Shown here: positions 7,148 through 14,706 of the stretch, one piece after another
Numbering within the stretch: the stretch's first letter is position 1
Layout: each line of letters begins with the position of its first letter
Origin: a virus
DNA length: 31,686 bases
Virus record (IMG/VR): IMGVR_UViG_3300022934_002923
Location: 1 to 31,686 of that record
Reading direction: 5' to 3' (one strand)
The notes under the pieces: generated by a model
Database searches by the model: none
The model's input: the letters and a program-made list of their open reading frames with translations, nothing else
What the model was told of the DNA's origin: nothing
Position numbers and translations under genes: made by a program

Positions 7148-8526
7148 AGTTCTTCCTGTGTTAATTTCCAAAAATTTTCTAATTCTGGAAATGTGTCTAT
7201 CAAATTAGTGTTACGTCTACGATCATGTTCTGTAAACCAATTATAAAAATTTTTTCTTGCTAATTTTAAATTAGATTCTTCATAATGTGTCGACTCCATG
7301 TAATCAACAACTCTTTTAAATTTTTCGTATTCTAAAGATGTAAATTTAGTACGATCAGAATCATTTACATTATCTTTAATAAATTGCAAATGTTTATGCA
7401 TATATGGCATATATTCCTCTTTTGGAAGAATATTCATATCATAAATTGTAGGCTCTTTTAAATGCGGAGTATCAAATCTTACACGTTGCCATTGTGTTTC
7501 ATTTTTATCTCCGTTATATTTCTTACGCCATTCTAAAATCTTAGCAAGCAATGTATCAAAACTTGTTACACTAAACAAATTAAAAGTAATCATAAATGTT
7601 ACTGGCCAACCTGTATTAGACAAATAATAATCTAAATTCTTTTCCCAAAGACCAATATCTAAACCTGTGCGTGTATATTCTGCACGTTTTGTCCAAGTGT
7701 CAATACTTGTATACAATTTAAAACTACGAATTTTATTTTCGTCTTTTAAACGTCTTACTGTATCAGTAAGTTTTTGTACTAATTTATGTTTGACACCTAA
7801 ATTACTATTAAGTTCTATTTGAATATGCGGCTTAGGATCATTATCTAACCGTTCAAAAAGCTCCCATGTGCTTTTGTGCATAAGAGGTTCACCTCCTGTA
7901 ATACGCAAAATGTTAAGTGTCTTGCTTACTTCAGGCCACCATTTCCACCAGGCATCTACATAGGGGTTGTCTTCTTCACGTTGATATACTTTAAACCAAT
8001 CTATGTCTTGTCTGTGGTCGGTGCTTTTTTCGTAAGGACCGTGTTGTTTGATTTCGTTCCAGTATCTGCTGGAGGCTTTCGGGTGACAGTAACCGCACTT
8101 AAAGTTACATTCATTCGAGAAAGATATTTCAATATATTCAGGGTTGATATCATAATTAAATCCGTTTTCTTTAATCTCAGTTAATCTTTCAGGAGTATAT
8201 ATACTCGCTGTTTTAATATGTCTATCACTTACATAGTCTTTACCCATTGCTTCAATTTTCCAGCAATAGTTACAACCAGTAGGCTTTTGGCCTTCTATCA
8301 TTTGCCTGCGTTGATCTTTTTTCTCTTTTGTATTATGTAATGCACTTGGGTTATCTGCAATCTCTTCTAAAGGAATAGGATGAGGTGCAGGATGATAACA
8401 CGAATGCGTTTCGCCTGTTTGTAAATATATTGTTGTGTGATGCCATTTAGCCATACAGAATGTAGGACTTATTTCTTTATCTGTAATTGGCAAAATGTTT
8501 TTAATTTTAATTAATTCGTTATTCAT
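7144..8526 (-). CDS. Radical SAM protein with N-terminal cysteine cluster (copy 1 of the module)
   Basis: This 460-residue radical SAM enzyme carries C140-x3-C144-x2-C147 (NECNFKCGYC) for the catalytic [4Fe-4S] cluster and GGEP at 211-214 (RITGGEPLMH) for SAM. Before the barrel a second cysteine set, C24, C43, C85 and C88 (C-x18-C-x41-C-x2-C; FCMAKW...SCYHP...CNYCW), probably holds an auxiliary cluster in twitch-like fashion but at the N terminus. Proteins of this layout are often annotated as twitch-domain radical SAM proteins in marine viruses and bacteria; no reaction is established that I can name. The start at 8526 overlaps the GT-A-like gene as ATGA and has AGGA about 8 bases upstream. 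It is much longer than the copy at 538-1536 and carries its extra cysteines at the other end, so the two may act on different substrates. Confidence 0.88.
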   Translation of the reverse strand: MNNELIKIKNILPITDKEISPTFCMAKWHHTTIYLQTGETHSCYHPAPHPIPLEEIADNPSALHNTKEKKDQRRQMIEGQKPTGCNYCWKIEAMGKDYVSDRHIKTASIYTPERLTEIKENGFNYDINPEYIEISFSNECNFKCGYCHPKASSRYWNEIKQHGPYEKSTDHRQDIDWFKVYQREEDNPYVDAWWKWWPEVSKTLNILRITGGEPLMHKSTWELFERLDNDPKPHIQIELNSNLGVKHKLVQKLTDTVRRLKDENKIRSFKLYTSIDTWTKRAEYTRTGLDIGLWEKNLDYYLSNTGWPVTFMITFNLFSVTSFDTLLAKILEWRKKYNGDKNETQWQRVRFDTPHLKEPTIYDMNILPKEEYMPYMHKHLQFIKDNVNDSDRTKFTSLEYEKFKRVVDYMESTHYEESNLKLARKNFYNWFTEHDRRRNTNLIDTFPELENFWKLTQEEL

Positions 8527-9416
8527 TTATAAGTCCTAACTACACGAGGAGTATTTCTATAAATTGACTTAAAAAAATGACTCGACTCTGCGTCTAACTC
8601 TCCAATTTCTATGCCTAAAGATTCTCTAAGTTTATCGCCTAACTCTTTAATTTCGTTATTGATGTCATTAATGCCTTCAACGTTGTTTGACCAATAATCA
8701 TTTAACCATTTAAAGTCTCTTACTTCTGCATGGTTCCAATCAGTACACATTGTTTTATATAATCCTTGACGAGCACCTAAAATGCTCCAAAGTCCGTGTT
8801 CTACATCTGCACCTACTGAGCACCAAATACGCAAACGGTCAAAGTTTTGCCACCAAGTTTTGCGAAGATCTTCTACTTTAGTCCCTTGATCCAAACACAT
8901 CTTAACACCTTCACGAAAACCCGCCCGCCAAGCCTGCCAAGGTGTCGCATTAGTATAAGAAACGCTGTAGTTCTCGTTAAACTGGTAATACTTGTCATCA
9001 AAACAAAACTCCACTTGTCCTTTATCGTCGCCATCTTCACTTGCTTCGTGCGTTTTCATGTTGTGAACAAATTTACGTGTCCACATTTTAAGTCCGCCGT
9101 TGCCGTACATTAGTCCATTAACATGTACTTTGCCACACCAACTAAAAACATGCTCAGGTGTAACGCCTAATTCATCTAAATCTATCTCCTGATTTAAAAA
9201 CTCAGGATTAATAATATTGTCTGCGTCTACAGTAACAAAATATTCAGTTTCACTTATGTCTGCACACGCTTTGTGTGCGGCATCACTTCCGTGTACACCA
9301 TGTACACGTTTAGCCCAAGGAACTTTTTGACACAAATCAGCATAGTTCTTTTCTGCGTTAGGTTCATCATAACTTAAAAAAACTATATCTTGGTCAACAA
9401 CTCTAATCTTGCTCAT
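8523..9416 (-). CDS. GT-A-like glycosyltransferase family protein (copy 1 of the module)
   Basis: This 297-residue protein is the longer paralogue of the protein at 1505-2179. It opens with a nucleotide-binding-type strand (DIVFLSYDEPNAE), then AKRVHGVHGSDAAH and FVTVDADN with a DxD at 64-66, followed by MYGNGGLKMWTRKFVHNM and a WQAWRAGFREGVK helix. The DxD after a hydrophobic strand supports a GT-A nucleotide-sugar transferase, although I do not recognise a defined GT family. A C-terminal helix rich in Glu (residues about 250-280, near NDINNEIKELGDKLRE) may form a coiled coil. AAGGA lies 7 bases before the ATG. The gene overlaps the unknown 194-residue gene by 14 bases and the radical SAM gene by 4 bases. 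Confidence 0.7.
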   Translation of the reverse strand: MSKIRVVDQDIVFLSYDEPNAEKNYADLCQKVPWAKRVHGVHGSDAAHKACADISETEYFVTVDADNIINPEFLNQEIDLDELGVTPEHVFSWCGKVHVNGLMYGNGGLKMWTRKFVHNMKTHEASEDGDDKGQVEFCFDDKYYQFNENYSVSYTNATPWQAWRAGFREGVKMCLDQGTKVEDLRKTWWQNFDRLRIWCSVGADVEHGLWSILGARQGLYKTMCTDWNHAEVRDFKWLNDYWSNNVEGINDINNEIKELGDKLRESLGIEIGELDAESSHFFKSIYRNTPRVVRTYK

Positions 9417-9987
9417 TAAATATCCTTGTTAAACTGTAAGTGTCAAACTTTCTTGCAGTATAAACACTTAATACCTGTTTTTCTGTTTCAAAAGGCATAC
9501 TAAACGGTACTACATAATAGTTATCGCTCATTGCTTGGCCGACATGGACAGAAAGAGTTTTATAAAGTATGTTAGGATCACCTTTAGCTGTTACACTAAA
9601 CAATATTGAAGAATTTAAATTAACACCTTTTGCTCTAATATTCTTTTTAAGCTGATTTCCTACTTTAATTTTCCAACAAGTATTTGGTATGTCTTGTACT
9701 AACTGTATATCAGCATCGTCAATTTCATTTTCTGGTATTTCGTATATAAAATCTTTAACTGATATCGAATCTAAAAAGTGTTCATATTTACTTTGCAGTT
9801 CTAATTCCTTTGTTTTAGGATTATACTGAACACTATAGTTACTTAATGGTTCTATACCTTTCTTTAAAGACATAACATCTGACAAAGGTACAGTAATATA
9901 AGTATCTTCTTTAGTAACTATATTTGATATACTAATTATTTTTCCGTTTTCTTTATTAAAAACTACATAAGCTACTCTGTCAGACAT
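9403..9987 (-). CDS. Unknown protein, 194 residues
   Basis: I do not recognise this protein. It is beta-rich, with an N-terminal strand pair (VAYVVFNKENGKIISISN), a polar middle with a short acidic stretch (PENEIDDADIQLV), and a C-terminal half with alternating hydrophobic strands (LYKTLSVHVG, YYVVPFSM). No signal peptide, membrane segment, metal motif or nucleotide-binding loop is visible, and only one cysteine is present. It overlaps its upstream and downstream genes by 16 and 14 bases, so it belongs to the operon. Its place between a GT8-like and a GT-A-like transferase suggests a helper or acceptor role, but a structural protein is equally possible. Confidence 0.7.
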   Translation of the reverse strand: MSDRVAYVVFNKENGKIISISNIVTKEDTYITVPLSDVMSLKKGIEPLSNYSVQYNPKTKELELQSKYEHFLDSISVKDFIYEIPENEIDDADIQLVQDIPNTCWKIKVGNQLKKNIRAKGVNLNSSILFSVTAKGDPNILYKTLSVHVGQAMSDNYYVVPFSMPFETEKQVLSVYTARKFDTYSLTRIFNEQD

Positions 9988-10808
9988 TTTTCATACTTCC
10001 TTATTATATCATCAGTAACAAAATTGTTTTCAGTGTAATGAAAAATTGAATCTTGTAAATGATTACCAATTTTTAACTTTAAATCATTAGAAACATAAAC
10101 GCCAACTCTGCTTTGCCATTCAGAAACACTATTTTTCCATCCTTGAATGGCAGGTTTCATATGTACTATTAATGGCATATCGTGTTTAGCATTGGTTATT
10201 TCTGTATCAATATCTAAAATTTTTGCGGCAATAGCACAAGTAACATCCATACTTGGCATTTTAGGATAAAAGTTTTTACAGAAATTACCGTAAAATAACT
10301 CCCAGTTATTTGAAATAAGTTCTACCCATGTAAAGTATTGTTTACTTTTATCGCATTTTTTAAAGAAATGTAAAGTATTATATACATTTGGTAAATTATT
10401 TGCAACAAATGCCTTGCGATAGAAATTACTGGTAACTAATTCTTGTCTATATGTAAAAACTCTGGTTGGATAGTAAAGATCATAGTTTTCCATTAAAGAC
10501 CAAAAGTGCTCTAAGTCTTGTTGTACAAGAATATCAGTGTCTAAAACTATGGTTTCTTCATAAGGACTTACGTGATACAACTTCCAACGATTTTCTACTT
10601 GAAATCTGCTGTTAGTTTTCTTATACCAAGGAATGTCAATTACCTTATCAAACACCTTTTTATAAGTGTCTGAGATATTATCGTTAGAAACAATACTTAT
10701 AGGATATTGATTTCCGCTGGCTTTAAGACTTAATGCACACAAATATGCTTGCTTTACATATGTTTCGCCTGATGCATATACTAAAAAGCCTCTATTCGGT
10801 AATTTCAT
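9972..10808 (-). CDS. GT8-like glycosyltransferase (tandem copy 2)
   Basis: This 278-residue protein has the layout of GT8-type retaining transferases. An N-terminal strand and helix (GFLVYASGETYVKQAYLCA) is followed by SNDNISDTYKKVFDKVI and the core RWKLYHVSPYEETIVLDTDI with the metal-binding DTD at 90-92. Later NNWELFYGNF and MDVTCAIAAKIL fit the second half of the fold. It is a paralogue of the next gene upstream (10792-11682): both share YxKQAYxxA, SPY(E/D)ET(I/L)(V/L)LDTD and an NW..(F/Y).N motif. Overlap is 17 bases with that gene and 16 with the unknown gene after it. No membrane segment is seen. Donor and acceptor are unknown; glycogenin-like and LPS-type transferases belong to the same family. 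Confidence 0.7.
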   Translation of the reverse strand: MKLPNRGFLVYASGETYVKQAYLCALSLKASGNQYPISIVSNDNISDTYKKVFDKVIDIPWYKKTNSRFQVENRWKLYHVSPYEETIVLDTDILVQQDLEHFWSLMENYDLYYPTRVFTYRQELVTSNFYRKAFVANNLPNVYNTLHFFKKCDKSKQYFTWVELISNNWELFYGNFCKNFYPKMPSMDVTCAIAAKILDIDTEITNAKHDMPLIVHMKPAIQGWKNSVSEWQSRVGVYVSNDLKLKIGNHLQDSIFHYTENNFVTDDIIRKYEKCLTE

Positions 10809-11682
10809 CTATGCACCTATTTAAACTAAATTTATTCATAACGTGAACATTGGCGTTTTTAACACGCATTGGGGTATATTCTCCTTTATGTTCTTGTTTT
10901 TCTAATAACAGCAACATAGAAGTATCATTTAATGTCCATAATATACTTTTATCTGTTGTATAATATAATGTACCCGGCATTGGTTTTGCAAAGTCGCCTT
11001 TTTGGTATCCGTTCATAATATGAATAGCGATTGCAAAACTATAATCATTTCTATAATACGGAGTATTAATTTGGAATATGTTATTATAGTGTGTCCAATT
11101 TTCTTGTATATGTTGAAGCAGATCAAAGAAAATTTTATTTTCTTTTGTCTTTCTAAAAAAGACACAAGTTGCCCAGTAAAAATCTACACTTGTATCTGAA
11201 ATTCTTTCAAAAACATTAGATCGATCTTGTTGTGCAAGATCATATGAAGTTTTATAAATTAAAAAGTTGTGTTCTTGATCAAAGCACTTAGTAAAAATGT
11301 CATTGCAAATTACAACATCTGTATCTAAAATTAATGTTTCGTCATATGGAGAGATATCATATGCAAGTGTTCGTGTTTCATTTTTAAACTCTAACTTTTT
11401 CTCAATTAATGTGCCATCATTAAAAGTTCTAATCCCATGCTTTTCTGTCTTTGATAAAGTTGTATTATTTTTTAAATCCTCTTCTTTCCAAACAATACTA
11501 ACAATATTATCAAATACATCTGTTGCATCCGGATATTCAGACAATAAAAATGCTGTACTATCTGTTACAATAGTAGTAGGCAAATTTAAGTATTTGCGTA
11601 TACGTTTTGCAAGAAAATATGCTTGCTTGCAATAATCAATCTGTGCATTATTACGAGCAAATAATAATACACCTTTACTCAT
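10792..11682 (-). CDS. GT8-like glycosyltransferase (tandem copy 1)
   Basis: This 296-residue paralogue of the gene at 9972-10808 opens with GVLLFARNNAQIDYCKQAYF, and the DTD metal site is at 120-122 (DETLILDTDVVICNDIF). A 30-40 residue polar insert (about 66-105, KNNTTLSKTEKHG to LEFKNETRT) separates the first strands from the DxD part and is absent from its neighbour. The second half has FYWATCVFFRK, ENWTHYNNIF and DYSFAIAIHIM, matching positions in the partner. The ATG at 11682 overlaps the stop of the small first gene by 8 bases and has only a weak ribosome site, so coupling is likely. It is the first enzyme gene after the sigma-70-like promoter. Fold call is moderately sure; substrate is unknown. 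Confidence 0.68.
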   Translation of the reverse strand: MSKGVLLFARNNAQIDYCKQAYFLAKRIRKYLNLPTTIVTDSTAFLLSEYPDATDVFDNIVSIVWKEEDLKNNTTLSKTEKHGIRTFNDGTLIEKKLEFKNETRTLAYDISPYDETLILDTDVVICNDIFTKCFDQEHNFLIYKTSYDLAQQDRSNVFERISDTSVDFYWATCVFFRKTKENKIFFDLLQHIQENWTHYNNIFQINTPYYRNDYSFAIAIHIMNGYQKGDFAKPMPGTLYYTTDKSILWTLNDTSMLLLLEKQEHKGEYTPMRVKNANVHVMNKFSLNRCIDEITE

Positions 11683-12028
11683 ACTCTACTAACTTCTCTA
11701 CACTTCGATTTGTTTTTAATTTTGTATACTCTGCATGATATTCATTTGCCGCAGAAAAATAACTGTCAACAAGATCACTTAAAAATTCTTCTAAGTTCTT
11801 AATCATAATCGGAGTTTCATTATCGTCAATTAATACAATATCTTCAGAATTATCTCTTTCAACTAACATGTTGACAAATGTAATTAATTCTTTAGTAATT
11901 GTAAACTGTCCGCCTTGATGATAGAAAACAGTTTGTTCACGATAACGTTCTTTTAGTACACGCTTTTGATTGTTTAGCGTTACCATGTAGTTAGAAAAGT
12001 CTAATGCTTTACTTAATCTTTCGTCCAT
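11675..12028 (-). CDS. Small unknown phage protein, 117 residues, first gene of the operon
   Basis: This 117-residue acidic protein begins with a helical, basic stretch (KALDFSNYMVTLNNQKRVLKERYRE), continues with two strands (TVFYHQGGQFTIT, then a helix ELITFVNMLVERD), a strand IVLIDDNETPIMI and a long C-terminal helix (DLVDSYFSAANEYHAEYTKL). No catalytic motif is seen. Proteins of this look occur beside tail genes in T4-like marine phages, but I cannot name a function. The start at 12028 has AGAGG 6 bases upstream and lies about 17 bases after the predicted transcription start of the promoter at 12052-12080. As the first gene of the accessory operon it may be expressed early. Confidence 0.72.
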   Translation of the reverse strand: MDERLSKALDFSNYMVTLNNQKRVLKERYREQTVFYHQGGQFTITKELITFVNMLVERDNSEDIVLIDDNETPIMIKNLEEFLSDLVDSYFSAANEYHAEYTKLKTNRSVEKLVEYE

Positions 12029-12051
12029 AAGAAACCTCTATTCTTTTGTAT

Positions 12052-12080
12052 ATTATACATGAATAGGTAGGCTATGTCAA
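12052..12080 (-). promoter_or_regulatory. Consensus sigma-70 promoter of the accessory operon
   Basis: On the minus strand TTGACA (12080-12075) and TATAAT (12057-12052) are separated by exactly 17 bases, a perfect match to the bacterial housekeeping consensus. The site occupies most of the 59-base gap between the stop of the structural gene at 12088 and the ATG at 12028, where AGAGG follows as ribosome site. Early genes of T4-like phages use host sigma-70, so this predicts early expression of the genes to the left, unlike the late motifs before the structural genes. No clear terminator hairpin is visible upstream of it. Confidence 0.85.
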
Positions 12081-12087
12081 GAGATAT

Positions 12088-13101
12088 TTAAAGTTGATCT
12101 GTTACTGCAATAGAAGGATTTGCAACTTGAACATTACTTCCAAATGCTCTTCTTGTTCCAATAGTAACTGTAATGTCAGCAGTGACATCTTCATCTTCTA
12201 ATGGACCAAATGGTGACGGTGGACTTGGATTTGGTCTGTCACCAGTATCGTTGTCTTCAAGTTGAACTCTAAATTGGAGTCTGGCTCCGTTGTCGCCGTC
12301 TGGTTGACGAACTTCAACACGATATCTATTTTCAGAATAAACTGCTGCCTGGCCTTCTTTTACCATTATTTCAGTAAATCCAGTTCCAGATAAATCATAA
12401 TTTCCATCTGAAGTTAATGTAACACCAGAAGTCGAACCTGATAATGTAGTATAGTTATATCCAAATTGTATTTGACCAGGGTTAGTAATCATTGTAATCC
12501 AGTCAGAATCTTTAGAACCACTTCCGTTTGATCCTGTAGTAGATATTCTTATTTGTCCGCCAGAGTTAAAAAAGTGTCGTCTATGATCAGCATCTGTAAA
12601 TGTACAAGTAAAAGTACAGTTGATATTACCATTCCACGAACTTGTACGAGTACTTGTTGCAATATCCGATATGTCGTCTTCACCGTCGTCAATATCAAAT
12701 CTATTTAATTCAAGCTCGTCCATTTTAGATAGATAATCATTAAATCCGCCTGTAATATCAGGATTATCAAATGTATAACTGCCGTCTGTTGCAAAAATTA
12801 AATCATCGCCTGTTTGATCAGCACCAATAACATCACCTTGAGCAATATTTTTTACTGGAATATTTTGACCAGTTTGGTGTGTCCAGGCTTTATTCATATC
12901 TATTCTTAAGTCAATCATCTGTTGTGCTGTGACTGAATCACCGTCTCCGGCGCCTGGCGAGGATGGGTTAGCGACTTGTGAACTGGTTACAGCTTGACCA
13001 TAACCAAAATTACCAGATCCGTTTCCTAAAACTTGTTCAATTCTACTTTGTAAACCGTTATATTGAGCGGCGGTAATTGCATCACCTACGTTAACTGCCA
13101 T
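12088..13101 (-). CDS. Virion structural-type protein, 337 residues
   Basis: This 337-residue Gly/Ser/Asp/Thr-rich protein has no enzymatic motif. The N terminus has VGDAITAAQYNGLQSRIEQVLGNGSG and GYGQAVTSSQV, a segment found in presumed structural proteins of marine T4-like phages. A helical stretch (TAQQMIDLRIDMNKAW) follows, then beta-rich sequence including FTCTFTDADHRRHFFNSGGQIRIS and repeated NG/SG turns. This composition fits a fibre or tail-surface protein. It follows the three tail-fibre genes in the same orientation and has its own late promoter motif in the 44-base gap before it, with AAGGA 9 bases before the ATG. A decoration or fibre-associated role is inferred; exact virion position is unknown. 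Confidence 0.72.
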   Translation of the reverse strand: MAVNVGDAITAAQYNGLQSRIEQVLGNGSGNFGYGQAVTSSQVANPSSPGAGDGDSVTAQQMIDLRIDMNKAWTHQTGQNIPVKNIAQGDVIGADQTGDDLIFATDGSYTFDNPDITGGFNDYLSKMDELELNRFDIDDGEDDISDIATSTRTSSWNGNINCTFTCTFTDADHRRHFFNSGGQIRISTTGSNGSGSKDSDWITMITNPGQIQFGYNYTTLSGSTSGVTLTSDGNYDLSGTGFTEIMVKEGQAAVYSENRYRVEVRQPDGDNGARLQFRVQLEDNDTGDRPNPSPPSPFGPLEDEDVTADITVTIGTRRAFGSNVQVANPSIAVTDQL

Positions 13102-13127
13102 AATTTGTGTTCCTTATAATATGCGTA

Positions 13128-13150
13128 CATTTATACTTCAAGTATTTATA
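13128..13150 (-). promoter_or_regulatory. T4-type late promoter motifs (TATAAATA and TATAAATG)
   Basis: The minus strand has a perfect T4 late -10 motif TATAAATA at 13150-13143, overlapping the stop of the tail-fibre gene, and a one-mismatch copy TATAAATG at 13135-13128. Both lie upstream of the 337-residue structural gene starting at 13101. Late promoters of T4-like phages need only this element together with the phage sigma and sliding clamp. Similar GATAAATA motifs precede two other structural genes here. Confidence 0.7.
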
Positions 13151-14660
13151 CCTTTAATACGCATTCAACTAATTTTTCTGATTCGTTGTCGTTTGATTCT
13201 AATGCTACACCTACAATGCTTCCACCGTTAATTGCTGTGCTTGCACAACCATCTTTGTCAACGTATACTGCATCACCTTTCTTAACTGCGCCTAATACAC
13301 GTACAGGAACACGCCCTTTAAGTGCAATTGACTGTCCGTCTAAATCTTCATTCATAATAAGTGCAGGTTGTGTTGAAACAACGCCCATTGCAATGTTTCC
13401 TACATTTGCAACATCAACTTCATGATCTTCGTGCTCGCAAACTGATACAACAGTTCCTGGAGTTAAATCACCTGGAGTTGTATATTTTTCTGCTAAGTCA
13501 GCAAATTTTGCAGTTAATGCAGTACCTCTAAACAAGTTTGCACGTAAATCGCCACTTGCATCGCGAACTGCTACAGTATTTGCAGAAATTGCAGTGTCAC
13601 CTGTTCGTGAATCACCGTTAACAACAAGAGCAGTTGCTTTTTCTGAAGTACCTATAAAGTTACTTGCATACACTCTATTAAATTGAGCAGTTTCTGCACC
13701 TAAGTCCATTGTTGCTATTGTTGCTCCGTCACCAGTAAATCCAGGTTCAAAACTATTTGATTTAACAACTAAAGATCCTGGAGTATCTGACGGTCTGTTA
13801 GCATCATCAGTATTTAAAGTAAGTGCTCTAAGGAAAATTTTTGTAGCTGTATTTTCAATTTTAACTTCATTATCATTGTCAACAAACACACGTAAATCGT
13901 TTGCATCACCAACTGCAAAACCGTTATCGGAAAATTCTACAATTTCTGAAAATACTGTAGGCGAACCAACTGACGAAACAACATATTTGTCTGCGTCAAT
14001 TCCGTTAAGTTTTTTAGCGTTAGATGCTGTTCCCCAGAATATATGATCTGTAGATGTAACACCAGTAGTAGCAGAAGTATTAATTAATGTAATACCTTTT
14101 TTAACAAGAGTAAATCCAGGAATTCTGTTCTCTGCATCCGAACTATCAATAGTAAACGTTTCATTAGAAATAATATGAACAACAGTATCGTTGATAACAG
14201 AAACAATAACAGGGTGATTTATATCGTTTGTGTCACGAACAGTTCTTGACTGCATTTGAGTTACGCCGTCGCCAGCATCTTGTGGACCTACAAGAACAAA
14301 GTCTGAACCATTATATGCATATAATTGCTCGTTTGTAGTATCCCACCAAAAGTCGCCTTGTGTTAAGCCCGATGGTGCAGTGTTAAGGACTTCTGCGCCG
14401 CCTGTAGTACGCCATTTTGTGCCGTCAAAGAATTTAAGTTTACTTGTACTTGTATCAAACCAAACTTGACCGCTAATTGCTTTAGGTGGTGCTGTTGATC
14501 CTGCAAAATTTTCTAATAAGAAAACAAAATTTTCATTTTGTATTTCACCGTAACCAGCATAGTTTTTACCAACTAATTTAATGTCAGTAGTCTGGTCTAA
14601 TGTCCCGTCCTCAACTACTGTTAAGACCGTTCTATTGTATCTGTCGATAGTATATGCCAT
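13146..14660 (-). CDS. Tail fibre paralogue with peptidase-G2-like C terminus
   Basis: This 504-residue tail-fibre protein begins with the module shared by all three tandem fibre genes: GKNYAGYGE...ENFVFLLENFAG...PPKAISGQVWFDTS..LKFFDGTKWR at 30-95, then W.D...QLY.Y.GSDFVLVGP and, after IPGFTL, FWGTASNAKKL. The middle is a beta-rich shaft. The last 118 residues (from 387, ADLAEKY...PGTVVSV...MGVVSTQPALIMN...GRVPVRVLGAVKKGD) resemble the C-terminal domain known in fibre proteins as peptidase_G2-like, an autoproteolytic or trimer-tip domain in some phages; self-cleavage here is not shown. A GATAAATA late motif at 14686-14693 and a GGGG ribosome site precede it. It probably forms a receptor-contacting or accessory fibre. 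Confidence 0.82.
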   Translation of the reverse strand: MAYTIDRYNRTVLTVVEDGTLDQTTDIKLVGKNYAGYGEIQNENFVFLLENFAGSTAPPKAISGQVWFDTSTSKLKFFDGTKWRTTGGAEVLNTAPSGLTQGDFWWDTTNEQLYAYNGSDFVLVGPQDAGDGVTQMQSRTVRDTNDINHPVIVSVINDTVVHIISNETFTIDSSDAENRIPGFTLVKKGITLINTSATTGVTSTDHIFWGTASNAKKLNGIDADKYVVSSVGSPTVFSEIVEFSDNGFAVGDANDLRVFVDNDNEVKIENTATKIFLRALTLNTDDANRPSDTPGSLVVKSNSFEPGFTGDGATIATMDLGAETAQFNRVYASNFIGTSEKATALVVNGDSRTGDTAISANTVAVRDASGDLRANLFRGTALTAKFADLAEKYTTPGDLTPGTVVSVCEHEDHEVDVANVGNIAMGVVSTQPALIMNEDLDGQSIALKGRVPVRVLGAVKKGDAVYVDKDGCASTAINGGSIVGVALESNDNESEKLVECVLKV

Positions 14661-14685
14661 CTGTTCTAACCCCTGTTATATTTAA

Positions 14686-14693
14686 TATTTATC
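14686..14693 (-). promoter_or_regulatory. Late promoter motif GATAAATA
   Basis: GATAAATA on the minus strand is one base from the T4 late consensus and fits the looser NATAAATA form of marine T4-like phages. It lies in the 46-base gap before the tail-fibre gene starting at 14660, 26 bases from the ATG. The same octamer occurs at 19234-19241. Confidence 0.5.
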
Positions 14694-14706
14694 GCTTTTG
14701 TAAATA

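Noticed and set aside
7148-7171. Longer N terminus for the RmlB-like gene from ATG at 7171
   Set aside because: ATGA coupling and AGGA favour 7147, and the NAD-binding motif then sits at the usual distance from the start.
12029-12087. Rho-independent terminator between structural and accessory genes
   Set aside because: No GC-rich hairpin followed by a T run is visible on the minus strand; the gap is taken up by the promoter.
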